Of a stretch of 64,000 nucleotides of DNA, positions 24,861 through 33,042 are shown in pieces (position 1 is the stretch's first letter; each line of letters starts with the position of its first letter). A program made the position numbers and the translations under genes. The notes beneath the pieces are model-generated. The model did not search any database. It had not been told where the DNA came from and was given only the letters and a program-made list of their open reading frames with translations. The DNA comes from JBEEOW01 sp041191405 (lineage in GTDB: Bacteria; Bacteroidota; Bacteroidia; Cytophagales; UBA9547): NCBI GenBank assembly GCA_041191405.1, contig JBEEOW010000003.1, positions 1-64,000 on the forward strand, in the 5' to 3' direction.

Positions 24861-24895
24861 ATAGTGACGCTATCGCTAAACACTAAGGATAGTGA
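24861..24895. repeat. Left copy of the inverted repeat flanking the LRR_5 gene
   Basis: This 35-base sequence, in reverse complement, matches 27923-27954 across the LRR gene. The shared exact core is ACGCTATCGCTAAA (24867-24880). Confidence 0.6.
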
Positions 24896-24910
24896 AGGCT
24901 TTTACTTTTT

Positions 24911-24943
24911 AGACCTCCAAGGTTTCTAAAACCTTGGAGGTCT
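24911..24943. repeat. Perfect 15-base palindrome (AGACCTCCAAGGTTT)
   Basis: Arms 24911-24925 and 24929-24943 are perfectly complementary around CTA. Neither strand has a T run after the stem, so it is not a standard terminator. It lies 33 bases past the stop of the LRR gene. Confidence 0.65.
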
Positions 24944-24975
24944 GATAATATTTACTGAAAACTGATTACCGATAA

Positions 24976-27816
24976 CTATTTTACAACCAACTGCTTTACA
25001 GCAACACATTTTTCAGTTGAAATTTTAACAACATACACACCACTAGCCAACTCAGTATTTGAAATATTTGATGTATTACCAGAAATTGATTTAGTTAATA
25101 TAACATTACCTTTTGAATCAATAATTGAAACGATACCCGAAATTGATTCATTTAATGAAATAGTTATATATTCAGTAGCAGGATTTGGGAAGATATTTAC
25201 ATTAGCTTCTAAGCTATTTAATGATTCAGTACCAGTAACAGAATACTCAATAATATTTGCAAATTTACCCCAAACAGCATCGTTTTGATAAGCCGTTTTT
25301 GAACCAGCAGGGACATATAAAGTTGCAGTTGTATAAATACTTGATGCAAATATTTCATTTGTATTTGCCACTCTTTCAAAAACACTATTTGTAATAGTTA
25401 TTGGAGAATTTGCCTCAAGTGTGATAGAAGTTAAACCTGTACAACCTTTAAAAGCTCCATTACCAATACTAGTAACTGTTTTTGGGATTGTTATACTTGT
25501 TAAACCTGTACAGTTTAAAAATGCATTTTCTGAAATTTTTGTAACTGTATATGTTTTGTTATCAATGATTATGGTTGAAGGGATGTTAATGTTACCAGTA
25601 ATAATTTTTTCATTATTGGCTATTTCTACGGTAGTGTCACTTGTTATGTTATATCTAATATTATTGATTTTTGCAAATTCAACTATTTTATTAAATTTCC
25701 CCCATACAGCAGCAGCTTGATAGCTAGGCTTTGTACCGATTGGTACATATAAAGTAGATGAATTGGATATATAATTAAATGTTGTGCTTAAAAGTGATAA
25801 AGGTGTTGTGTTTTCTATAATTACAGATGATAGTATAGAACAGTTCAAAAATGCACCATCACCAATAATTGTCACAGAATTAGGAATAGTTACACTTGTT
25901 AAAGAGTAGCAGTCAGAAAATGCTTGATATCCAATATTTGTTACAGAATTTGGGATGCTAATATTTGTTAATTTTCTACAGTTAAAAAATGTATTTTGAC
26001 TAATGGATGTTAAAGATGTAGAAAGATTTACATTCTTTAAATTTGTACAATATTCAAATAAGTTACTTCCTATATAAGTTACAGAATTAGGTATTGTCAT
26101 ATTTAATAAACCTGTACAGTTTTGAAACACCGAATATCCAATGTTGGTAACTGAATTTGGTAAATTTAAACTTGTTAATCCAGTACAGTTTCCAAAAGCG
26201 AAATCTCCAATTCCAGTTATTGTATTTGGAATAGTTAAATTAGTTAATTTAGTGCAGTTATAAAAAGCATTATTACCAATTGCTGTTACATTATAAGCTT
26301 TTCCATTAATATTTATAATTGAAGGAATTGTTAAAATTCCAGAATAATTAGGTGTATTTTCAATAATTTCAACTGTAGTTGGGCTTGTAATATTGGTTTT
26401 AAAATAATCATCTACCAACATTTCGATTTCAACTATATTAGAAAAATTTTTCCAAACATTAGCTGTTTGATATGCTGTTTTACTACCTTTTTGCACATAC
26501 AATGTTGATCCTGGATTTACGTTTGTATAATTAATATTATTATAAAAAATATTATCCCCTAAAGTTAAAGGTGCTTTATGCTCAACCGTTATTGATGTAA
26601 GTTTATTACAGTTTAAGAATACCGATGTGCCTATACTTCCTATTGAATTGGGGATAGTTATACTAGTTAATGATGAGCAATTCGAAAATGTTTCTTTTCC
26701 AATACTATTAATACTTCTTGGTAAAGTAATATTAGTTAAACTTGTACAAAATTGAAATGACCAATATTCGATATTAGTAACTGAATTTGGAATGGTAACA
26801 CTTGATAAACTCGAACATTTATAAAATGTGTTAAATCTAATTATAGTAACAGAATCAGGAATAATAATACTTTTTAAATTATAGCATTCTGAAAATGCAT
26901 ATTGACCAATACTTTTTATTGAATTTGGTAAAAAAATACTATTTAAGCTTATACATCTTTCAAAAGCGGCTTCTCCAATACTAGTTACTGAGTCAGATAA
27001 AGTGATGTCAGTTAATCCTGTACAACCCGCAAATGTACCTACTCCAATAACTTTTATAGAGTTGGGAAGATTAATACTAGTCAAACTTGTACAGTCATTA
27101 AATGCATTCCTTTCTGTACTTGTTACAGAGTTAGGAATAATAATACTTGTTAAGGAAGTACACCCCCAATTCGTAAACTCTTTAATAGTTTTTATTGAGT
27201 TTGGAAAAGTTATATTTATTAACTTGGAACAACGAGAAAATGCATAACTTTCAATATTGGTAACAGAATTTGGTATGCTGATATTGGAAATGTTTGTACA
27301 TTGGTCAAATGCGTATCTTCCAATGCTAGTAACTGAATTAGGAATTATAATGCTTGTTAAACTTGAACATTTAATAAATGTACCGTTTCCTATACTAGTT
27401 ACTGAATTAGGAATGGCAAAATTAGTTAAAATTGAGCAATTTTGAAAAACTGAATCCCCCAAAGAAGTGACCGAATTTGGAATTGAAATATTATTCATTT
27501 TTGTACAATTTAAGAATGCACGATTTCCAATACTCAAAACTGAATTTGGTATGGTTATATTTGTCAACCCCGTACAAGAACTAAAAGCAGCTTTTCCAAT
27601 ACTTGTTACGGAATAAGTGATACTAGCATTCGTAACTGTTGCAGGGATTACAATATTTCCTGAATATAAAGGTGTTTGAGCTATAACCTCCACATTCGTA
27701 GTACCTGTAACTACATTATACTTAATTCCATCCACCACAAAAGTTTGTGCAAATGAAAGTGTACTAGCTAATAAAAGAAAAACTAATAAATTAAGTTTTT
27801 TGTAAAATTGTTTCAT
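24976..27816 (-). CDS. Secreted BspA-like LRR_5 protein with T9SS type-A sorting domain
   Basis: A 946-residue protein. A signal peptide (1-23) is followed by three modules. Each module opens with a beta-rich header (for example GIKYNVVTGTTNVEVI), continues with runs of ~23-residue LRR_5 repeats of the type SLTSITIPNSVTSIGNGAF.NC, and ends with LYVP.G.K.AYQ..AVWGKF. The C-terminal ~80 residues contain NIFPNPATEYITIS and end in KQLVVK, a T9SS type-A sorting domain, so the protein is exported and attached to the surface or released. BspA-like LRR proteins in other bacteria act in adhesion. The gene lies between inverted copies of a 32-35 base repeat. Confidence 0.92.
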   Translation of the reverse strand: MKQFYKKLNLLVFLLLASTLSFAQTFVVDGIKYNVVTGTTNVEVIAQTPLYSGNIVIPATVTNASITYSVTSIGKAAFSSCTGLTNITIPNSVLSIGNRAFLNCTKMNNISIPNSVTSLGDSVFQNCSILTNFAIPNSVTSIGNGTFIKCSSLTSIIIPNSVTSIGRYAFDQCTNISNISIPNSVTNIESYAFSRCSKLINITFPNSIKTIKEFTNWGCTSLTSIIIPNSVTSTERNAFNDCTSLTSINLPNSIKVIGVGTFAGCTGLTDITLSDSVTSIGEAAFERCISLNSIFLPNSIKSIGQYAFSECYNLKSIIIPDSVTIIRFNTFYKCSSLSSVTIPNSVTNIEYWSFQFCTSLTNITLPRSINSIGKETFSNCSSLTSITIPNSIGSIGTSVFLNCNKLTSITVEHKAPLTLGDNIFYNNINYTNVNPGSTLYVQKGSKTAYQTANVWKNFSNIVEIEMLVDDYFKTNITSPTTVEIIENTPNYSGILTIPSIININGKAYNVTAIGNNAFYNCTKLTNLTIPNTITGIGDFAFGNCTGLTSLNLPNSVTNIGYSVFQNCTGLLNMTIPNSVTYIGSNLFEYCTNLKNVNLSTSLTSISQNTFFNCRKLTNISIPNSVTNIGYQAFSDCYSLTSVTIPNSVTIIGDGAFLNCSILSSVIIENTTPLSLLSTTFNYISNSSTLYVPIGTKPSYQAAAVWGKFNKIVEFAKINNIRYNITSDTTVEIANNEKIITGNINIPSTIIIDNKTYTVTKISENAFLNCTGLTSITIPKTVTSIGNGAFKGCTGLTSITLEANSPITITNSVFERVANTNEIFASSIYTTATLYVPAGSKTAYQNDAVWGKFANIIEYSVTGTESLNSLEANVNIFPNPATEYITISLNESISGIVSIIDSKGNVILTKSISGNTSNISNTELASGVYVVKISTEKCVAVKQLVVK

Positions 27817-27922
27817 AGAGTTATTGGGTTGTTTGAGTAGTAAATTTTAATATCTCGAAATTAATTAAAATAATCACAAAATCGTTTACTAAATCATATT
27901 TTTTTAATAAATATTATACTCA

Positions 27923-27954
27923 ACTATCCGTAGTTTAGCGATAGCGTAACTACT
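27923..27954. repeat. Right copy of the inverted repeat flanking the LRR_5 gene
   Basis: It reads ACTATCCGTAGTTTAGCGAT and on, matching the reverse complement of 24861-24895 apart from a two-base gap and a few substitutions; the 14-base core TTTAGCGATAGCGT is exact. The rest of the 27817-28023 spacer shows nothing recognisable. Confidence 0.6.
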
Positions 27955-28023
27955 GATTATATAATGAAAGATAGACTTTGTCTCGTAAATACTCAAAAAA
28001 AATCAAAACTAAGGAAAATTGAC

Positions 28024-28695
28024 TTACTTCACCCTTTTCCCATTTTCATCAAACTCTTTCTTTTTAAAATCACCATTTTTAAGTGATTTAATAAACTGAC
28101 TCCAAGCAAATGGGTTTAATAATGTAATTTGTGGTGGGCTATATCTATTTGATTGAGCATAAGATTGTTGTTGCATAAAGTAGGTGTGATTCATGCTTCC
28201 ATCCATTTCAGAACGTTGGTACAAAGTGTACATTATTCTATCGCTTATGTTTTGATATGCCAATGTTTGTGATTGATTATCAGGTAAGCGCAAGGCTAAA
28301 AATGCTTGTTTAAATAATTCTTCTGTATAATAAGGGAATACTTCTACAACTGGAATTAGTGAAGTATCTGGTTGTAGAGAAATCATGATTGAAATGTTAT
28401 CTCTAATTTCGTTTTTGGCAACTACATAATGCTGACGCTGGTAGCCAATTGCAGAAATAATTAAACTATCGCCAGCTATAACTGGTAATGAAAAAAATCC
28501 AACCTGATTTGTTGTAGCTCCTCTTCCTGATTTGGGTACATAAATATGTGTGCCTAAAACTCCATAAGCACTATCTCCATTTACAACAACGCCTGATAAT
28601 TGAATTATTTTATCTTTACCTTGTGCATTAACCAATTGGTAACTAGTAAGTAAAGTTATAAATATAATTATTTTATGTATGTATTTTCGTGTCAT
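28024..28695 (-). CDS. Secreted protein with carboxypeptidase-regulatory-like (CarboxypepD_reg) domain
   Basis: A 223-residue protein. A signal peptide ends near residue 24 (LVNAQG). Residues 30-105 (IQLSGVVVNGDSAYGVLGTH, then GFFSLPVIAGDSLIISAIGYQ) form the beta-sandwich domain also found at the front of TonB-dependent receptors. The remainder is Tyr- and Gln-rich, with no motif I recognise. Such proteins are common and uncharacterised in Bacteroidota; location is probably periplasm or outer membrane. It lies beside the LRR gene on the same strand, more than 200 bases away. Confidence 0.8.
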   Translation of the reverse strand: MTRKYIHKIIIFITLLTSYQLVNAQGKDKIIQLSGVVVNGDSAYGVLGTHIYVPKSGRGATTNQVGFFSLPVIAGDSLIISAIGYQRQHYVVAKNEIRDNISIMISLQPDTSLIPVVEVFPYYTEELFKQAFLALRLPDNQSQTLAYQNISDRIMYTLYQRSEMDGSMNHTYFMQQQSYAQSNRYSPPQITLLNPFAWSQFIKSLKNGDFKKKEFDENGKRVK

Positions 28696-28874
28696 TGTGA
28701 GTTTTATAACTTAATGTTAACGTAAATATCTGATATTTCTTACTTAAAATCTACTTTTTTGTTTGAATTACAGTTTCTTAATCAAATTTTAATTATTAAT
28801 TAGTTATGATACTGAGGTTTTAATAGTTTTTAACAATATTTGTAATATAATGTTTGAAATTTTAATGTGATTGT

Positions 28875-29285
28875 ATGCGATTAAAAAATTTCAGTTTACA
28901 ATTTGGTTGGCCTGTGTTTAAAGCGCTTGGCGATGAAGCTAGGGTTCGAATTTTGAATCTTTTGTTACAAAATAAGGAGATGTGTATCACTGATTTAGAG
29001 CTAGTTCTTGATTTTACACAAACTAAAACTTCTCGTCATGTTACTTATTTGAAAAATGCGGGTATGTTGAGGCAAAGAAAGGAAGATGCTTGGACTTTCT
29101 ATTACATTAAAGAAGAAGTATTAGATATTATTGAGCAAATTTTTACATATCTCAAAAAAGACCAAACACTTATGCAAGACTTGGAAGCTTATAATACGCT
29201 GCTATCAAACAGAGAATTGGTGGCTTACAAAATGCAAATGAAACATTATACAAACAAAGACCCACGTCAGAGGGTTAACAAGTAG
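28875..29285 (+). CDS. ArsR-family winged-helix transcriptional regulator
   Basis: A 136-residue regulator. Residues 15-80 form the winged helix: FKALGDEARVRILNLLLQNK, then ITDLELVLDFTQTKTSRHVT as the recognition-helix region, then LKNAGMLRQRKEDAWTFYYI as the wing. The single Cys in EMCITDLE replaces the ELCVCDL metal site of ArsR/SmtB, so it probably senses something other than a thiolate-bound metal. A C-terminal helix may dimerise. Targets are unknown; the downstream 2Fe-2S gene is separated by a repeat tract. Confidence 0.87.
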   Translation: MRLKNFSLQFGWPVFKALGDEARVRILNLLLQNKEMCITDLELVLDFTQTKTSRHVTYLKNAGMLRQRKEDAWTFYYIKEEVLDIIEQIFTYLKKDQTLMQDLEAYNTLLSNRELVAYKMQMKHYTNKDPRQRVNK

Positions 29286-29287
29286 CT

Positions 29288-29412
29288 TAGTTTAATTAAG
29301 AATTAATAATTAAGAATTAAGAATTAAGAAATTGAAATCATTTATTAAATTTCAAGTCTTATGTCTTTTGTCTTAAGTCTTATGTCTAACATCTATCATC
29401 TAAAATCTAAGA
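29288..29412. repeat. Two-part repeat tract between arsR-like and 2Fe-2S genes
   Basis: C-free TTAAGAATTAAGAATTAAG repeats (29300-29330) are followed by G-poor CAAGTCTTATGTCTTTTGTC and ATCTATCATCTAAAATCT repeats that end at the ATG of 29417. Confidence 0.65.
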
Positions 29413-29416
29413 AATA

Positions 29417-29731
29417 ATGAAATTCGATAAACATATTTTCGTTTGTACAAACGAGCGCCCAAATGGTAAACAGAGTTGTGGCGAAGCACATGGTATGGCT
29501 TTAGTGAAAGCATTTCAAAATGCGATTGCTGATAATGGTTTACGAGTATCTGTGAGGGCTCAAAGAGCAGGTTGTATTGATATCTGTGAAATGGGACCAG
29601 CTTTGGTGGTGTATCCTGAAGGTGTATTTTATGGTAAAATATCAGTTGATGATGTTGCTGAAATTGTTGAAAAACATATTATTAACAATGAACCTGTTGA
29701 ACGTTTAAGACTTCATTTTACTAAAAAATGA
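29417..29731 (+). CDS. Thioredoxin-like [2Fe-2S] ferredoxin
   Basis: A 104-residue protein with C10, C21, C53 and C57 (HIFVCTNER, SCGEAHG, AGCIDICEMGP), the ligand pattern of thioredoxin-fold 2Fe-2S proteins related to NuoE and Shethna proteins. VVYPEGVFYGKISVDDVAEI follows as in that family. It is a cytoplasmic electron carrier of unknown partner. Its stop overlaps the next start (ATGA), so it is coupled to the HAD gene. Confidence 0.88.
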   Translation: MKFDKHIFVCTNERPNGKQSCGEAHGMALVKAFQNAIADNGLRVSVRAQRAGCIDICEMGPALVVYPEGVFYGKISVDDVAEIVEKHIINNEPVERLRLHFTKK

Positions 29732-30426
29732 AAAAATTAAAACATATATTTTTCGACCTTGACCATACGCTCTGGGATTTTGATAAAAACTCAGCCGAAA
29801 CGCTACATTTTTTATTCTATAAGTATAATTTTCATTTATACACTAGTGCTTCTATTGAAAAATTTATTGAGGAATTTCATAAAGCAAATAGGATTTTATG
29901 GAAAGCTTATGATAATAATCAAATCAATAAACATGAAATGCGTACAAAACGCATAGAGATGACATTTGACGCTGTAAGTTTACCTCTTAGTATTTTACCA
30001 ACTTCGTTTAATGATGAATATTTGAGTATTTGCCCTACCAAAGGAAACTTGCTACCTCATGCCTTAGAAGTGTTAAATTATTTACATGCAAAGTATGATT
30101 TACATATTTTAACAAACGGTTTTGAAGATATTCAACATATTAAAATGAGTACTTCGGGTTTAAACCCATTTTTTAAAAATGTATTTACCGCCGAAAAAAT
30201 TGGTTTGAAAAAACCTGATAAAGCTTATTTTAACTATATCATTGATACAATTAATATTTCAAAAAATGAATGTGTTATGATTGGAGATACTTATGAAACT
30301 GATATTTTAGGCGCTCATAATGCAGAAATAAAAGCCATATTTTTTAATCCTGAAAATGATAAAATTAATGCTATTGAATCAATTATAGAAATAAACTCAT
30401 TGTTAGAGTTGAAGGGGATTTTTTAG
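29728..30426 (+). CDS. HAD-superfamily hydrolase, YjjG-type 5'-nucleotidase
   Basis: A 232-residue phosphatase. Motif I is FFDLDHTLWDF (catalytic D10 and D12), motif II is ILTNG near residue 130, the lysine of motif III lies in GLKKPDKAYF, and motif IV is MIGDTYETDILGA. The helical cap after motif I fits the YjjG/YfnB group, which dephosphorylates pyrimidine nucleotides, including damaged ones. It overlaps the 2Fe-2S gene by four bases. Confidence 0.85.
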   Translation: MKKLKHIFFDLDHTLWDFDKNSAETLHFLFYKYNFHLYTSASIEKFIEEFHKANRILWKAYDNNQINKHEMRTKRIEMTFDAVSLPLSILPTSFNDEYLSICPTKGNLLPHALEVLNYLHAKYDLHILTNGFEDIQHIKMSTSGLNPFFKNVFTAEKIGLKKPDKAYFNYIIDTINISKNECVMIGDTYETDILGAHNAEIKAIFFNPENDKINAIESIIEINSLLELKGIF

Positions 30427-30569
30427 TTGTTAGACTTAAGATGATAGTCTTAAGATTAAAGTCTTAAGATTAACTCAATATTCAAAATTTTAGATTTAAG
30501 AGTAAATTCTTTTACTTTTACATTCAACTTTGTACCTTGTACCTAATACTTTGTACTAACTCTAAACCA
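30426..30569. repeat. Two-part repeat tract between HAD and M20 peptidase genes
   Basis: It begins at the HAD stop with AGACTTAAGATGATAGTCTT-type repeats and ends with G-poor ACCTTGTACCTAATACTTTG repeats just before the ATG at 30572. It thus joins the GACTTAAG and TACCTAATAC families in one tract. Confidence 0.7.
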
Positions 30570-30571
30570 AC

Positions 30572-31927
30572 ATGAATAGCTATATAAACGAAAATCAGTC
30601 ACGCTTTTTAGATGAATTATTTGATTTATTGAGAATTCCATCTGTAAGTGCTGACCCGCAATATAAAAATGATGTTACTCGTTGTGCATTATTTGTGAAA
30701 GAACAATTATTAAAAGTTGGTTGTACCAAAGCTGAAATTTGTGAAACTGCTGGTCATCCAATAGTTTATGCTGAGCGTTTTGTGAATGAAAATTTACCTA
30801 CAGTTTTGGTTTATGGGCATTACGATGTGCAACCTGCCGACCCATTGGAATTATGGCATACGCCACCATTTGAGCCTGTAATCAGAGATGGTAATATTTA
30901 TGCTCGTGGAAGTGGCGACGATAAAGGTCAGTTTTTTATGCACCTCAAAGCCATGGAAATGTTAATGCAAGAAAATGGAGAAATGCCTTGCAATATCAAA
31001 TTTATGATAGAAGGGGAGGAAGAAGTTGGTTCAGATAATTTGGGCATTTTTGTAAAAAGCAATAAAGAAAAGTTAAAATCTGATGCAATTTTAATTTCAG
31101 ATACTTGTATTATTTCTAACGAAACCCCTTCATTAACAGTAGGTTTAAGAGGTTTAAGTTATGTTGAGGTATCATTAACTGGTCCGAATAGAGATTTACA
31201 CTCAGGTATGTACGGAGGTGCTGTTGAAAACCCAATCAACGTACTATGCGAAATGATTGCATCATTAAAAGATAAAGATGGCAAAATAACCATTCCTGGT
31301 TTTTATGATAAAGTTGAAGTACTTTCTGCTGAAGAAAGAGCAGAAATGGCAAAAGCGCCTTTCAACGAAGAAGATTACAAAAAGGCATTAAATATTGATG
31401 CAGTATTTGGCGAAAAAGGATATTCTACCCCAGAAAGAGTTTCAATTAGACCAACTTTAGATGTAAATGGAATTTGGGGAGGTTACACTGGCGAAGGTGC
31501 AAAAACTGTATTGCCTTCAAAAGCACATGCAAAAATTTCTATGCGTTTGGTGCCCAATCAAGAGCCTGATGAAATTACAGAATTGTTTGCCAATTATTTT
31601 AAATCAATAGCACCTGCTACGGTTAAAGTTGAGGTAAATCCACATCATGGAGGTGAGCCTGTAGTTACTGAAACCGATTCTCTTGCTTATAGAGCAGCAG
31701 TACGTGCTTTTGAAAATGTTTGGGGTAAAACACCAATCCCAACTCGTGAAGGAGGAAGTATTCCAATTGTTGCATTTTTTAAAAAAGAACTAGGAATAAG
31801 CAGTATTTTAATGGGATTTGGTTTGCATTCAGATGCAATACACTCACCCAATGAACATTATGGTGTATTTAATTTCTTGAAAGGAATTGAAACTATAGCT
31901 GATTTTTATAAAGAAATTGGTAAATAA
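30572..31927 (+). CDS. M20-family metallopeptidase (dipeptidase)
   Basis: A 451-residue peptidase. Metal-site motifs appear in order: GHYDVQPADP near residue 88, RGSGDDKGQ near 118 with the bridging aspartate, EGEEEVGS near 152 with the catalytic glutamate pair, SDTC near 178 and HSPNEH near 435. The dimerisation lid lies at about 210-340. It matches the PepV/CNDP-like dipeptidase group that cleaves dipeptides in the cytoplasm. A hairpin follows. Confidence 0.92.
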   Translation: MNSYINENQSRFLDELFDLLRIPSVSADPQYKNDVTRCALFVKEQLLKVGCTKAEICETAGHPIVYAERFVNENLPTVLVYGHYDVQPADPLELWHTPPFEPVIRDGNIYARGSGDDKGQFFMHLKAMEMLMQENGEMPCNIKFMIEGEEEVGSDNLGIFVKSNKEKLKSDAILISDTCIISNETPSLTVGLRGLSYVEVSLTGPNRDLHSGMYGGAVENPINVLCEMIASLKDKDGKITIPGFYDKVEVLSAEERAEMAKAPFNEEDYKKALNIDAVFGEKGYSTPERVSIRPTLDVNGIWGGYTGEGAKTVLPSKAHAKISMRLVPNQEPDEITELFANYFKSIAPATVKVEVNPHHGGEPVVTETDSLAYRAAVRAFENVWGKTPIPTREGGSIPIVAFFKKELGISSILMGFGLHSDAIHSPNEHYGVFNFLKGIETIADFYKEIGK

Positions 31928-31935
31928 ATGATAGT

Positions 31936-31968
31936 TTATGGAGGTAATTTTTTTGATTATCTCCATAA
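31936..31968 (+). terminator. Hairpin after the M20 peptidase gene
   Basis: Thirteen-base arms 31936-31948 and 31956-31968 pair with one G-U wobble around a T-rich loop. Confidence 0.6.
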
Positions 31969-32062
31969 AATTTTAACGTTTTAGATTTAAATTTAATCAC
32001 TTTAGCTATCATAATTGAAAACTTTTATAAATTGCAAGCAGCAATTATAAACTCACACAATT

Positions 32063-33010
32063 ATGAAAAAAGCGTTAATTACTATTTTGTTTTTTGTAGG
32101 TATTCTGCAAAGTATTATGGCACAAACTGCCAATGATTGGTATAAAAAAGGAAATGATTTTTATGAGAAAAAGGACTTTAAAAGTGCAATATCTAGCTAT
32201 ACAAAAGCATTAGAGTTAAATCCTCAAAATGAAGATTTTTTTTATAAAAGAGGAAGGTGTTATTTTGAACTTAATAAAACACAGCAGGCTTTTGAAGATT
32301 TTACGCTTGGAATAAAAATAAATGCATTTAGTAGTAAAATTTATTTATATAGAGGTTTGATTTTTTTAAATGCAAAAATGTACGACGAAGCTAATACAGA
32401 TTTAACAATGGCAATCAATTATGCTAAAGTTGATAGCATTAGAAGTCATGCATTAACTGCAAGAGGAGCCTTGCGTCAGGGCAAACACGATATGCAAGGT
32501 GCATATGAAGATTATACTAAAGCATTGACTCATGATTCACTTAACTTGATGACTTTGAATAATTTGGCTACTGTGCTTGATGATTTAAACAAAAAAGAAG
32601 AGGCTATAAATACCTTGAATAAAATAATAAAAATGGATTCTACTTTTTTTGGCGCATATTTAAATATGGCATTTCAACTAACTCAAGCTGGAAAGTACAA
32701 AGAGGCTGGTCCGTATTTTGATAAAGCAATTAGCATTGCACCTAAAGAACCTTATAATTATAATAATAGAGGGTACAATAAATTTAAACAAGGAGATATT
32801 GAAGGTGCTTTAAAAGACATTAATTATTCTTTAAAATTAGACCCTACTAATTCATGGGCATATAAAAACAGAGCTGAAATTTATATTTCTCAAAATAAAC
32901 TTGATAAAGCATGTAAAGAACTAGAAAAAGCAAACGAATTAGGTTTTTCTCTTAAATATGGAGATGCTGTAAATGAGTTAATAAAGAAACATTGTCAAAC
33001 AGTTAAGTAA
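32063..33010 (+). CDS. Exported TPR-repeat protein
   Basis: A 315-residue protein with a signal peptide (to about residue 20, MAQT) and about seven tetratricopeptide repeats, such as DWYKKGNDFYEKKDFKSAIS and PYNYNNRGYNKFKQGDIEGAL. No catalytic domain is present; it should be a periplasmic or surface scaffold. It converges on the TPR-CHAT gene across a shared terminator. Confidence 0.85.
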   Translation: MKKALITILFFVGILQSIMAQTANDWYKKGNDFYEKKDFKSAISSYTKALELNPQNEDFFYKRGRCYFELNKTQQAFEDFTLGIKINAFSSKIYLYRGLIFLNAKMYDEANTDLTMAINYAKVDSIRSHALTARGALRQGKHDMQGAYEDYTKALTHDSLNLMTLNNLATVLDDLNKKEEAINTLNKIIKMDSTFFGAYLNMAFQLTQAGKYKEAGPYFDKAISIAPKEPYNYNNRGYNKFKQGDIEGALKDINYSLKLDPTNSWAYKNRAEIYISQNKLDKACKELEKANELGFSLKYGDAVNELIKKHCQTVK

Positions 33011-33013
33011 ATA

Positions 33014-33042
33014 AAAAGGGGCTTGATTATAAGCCCCATTTT
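33014..33042. terminator. Bidirectional terminator between TPR and TPR-CHAT genes
   Basis: GGGGCTT (33018-33024) and AAGCCCC (33031-33037) pair, with an A run on the left and a T run on the right. Confidence 0.8.

Noticed and set aside
24861..28023. Insertion sequence around the LRR gene
   Set aside because: No transposase frame, target-site duplication or fragment of one is visible; only the inverted repeats support mobility.
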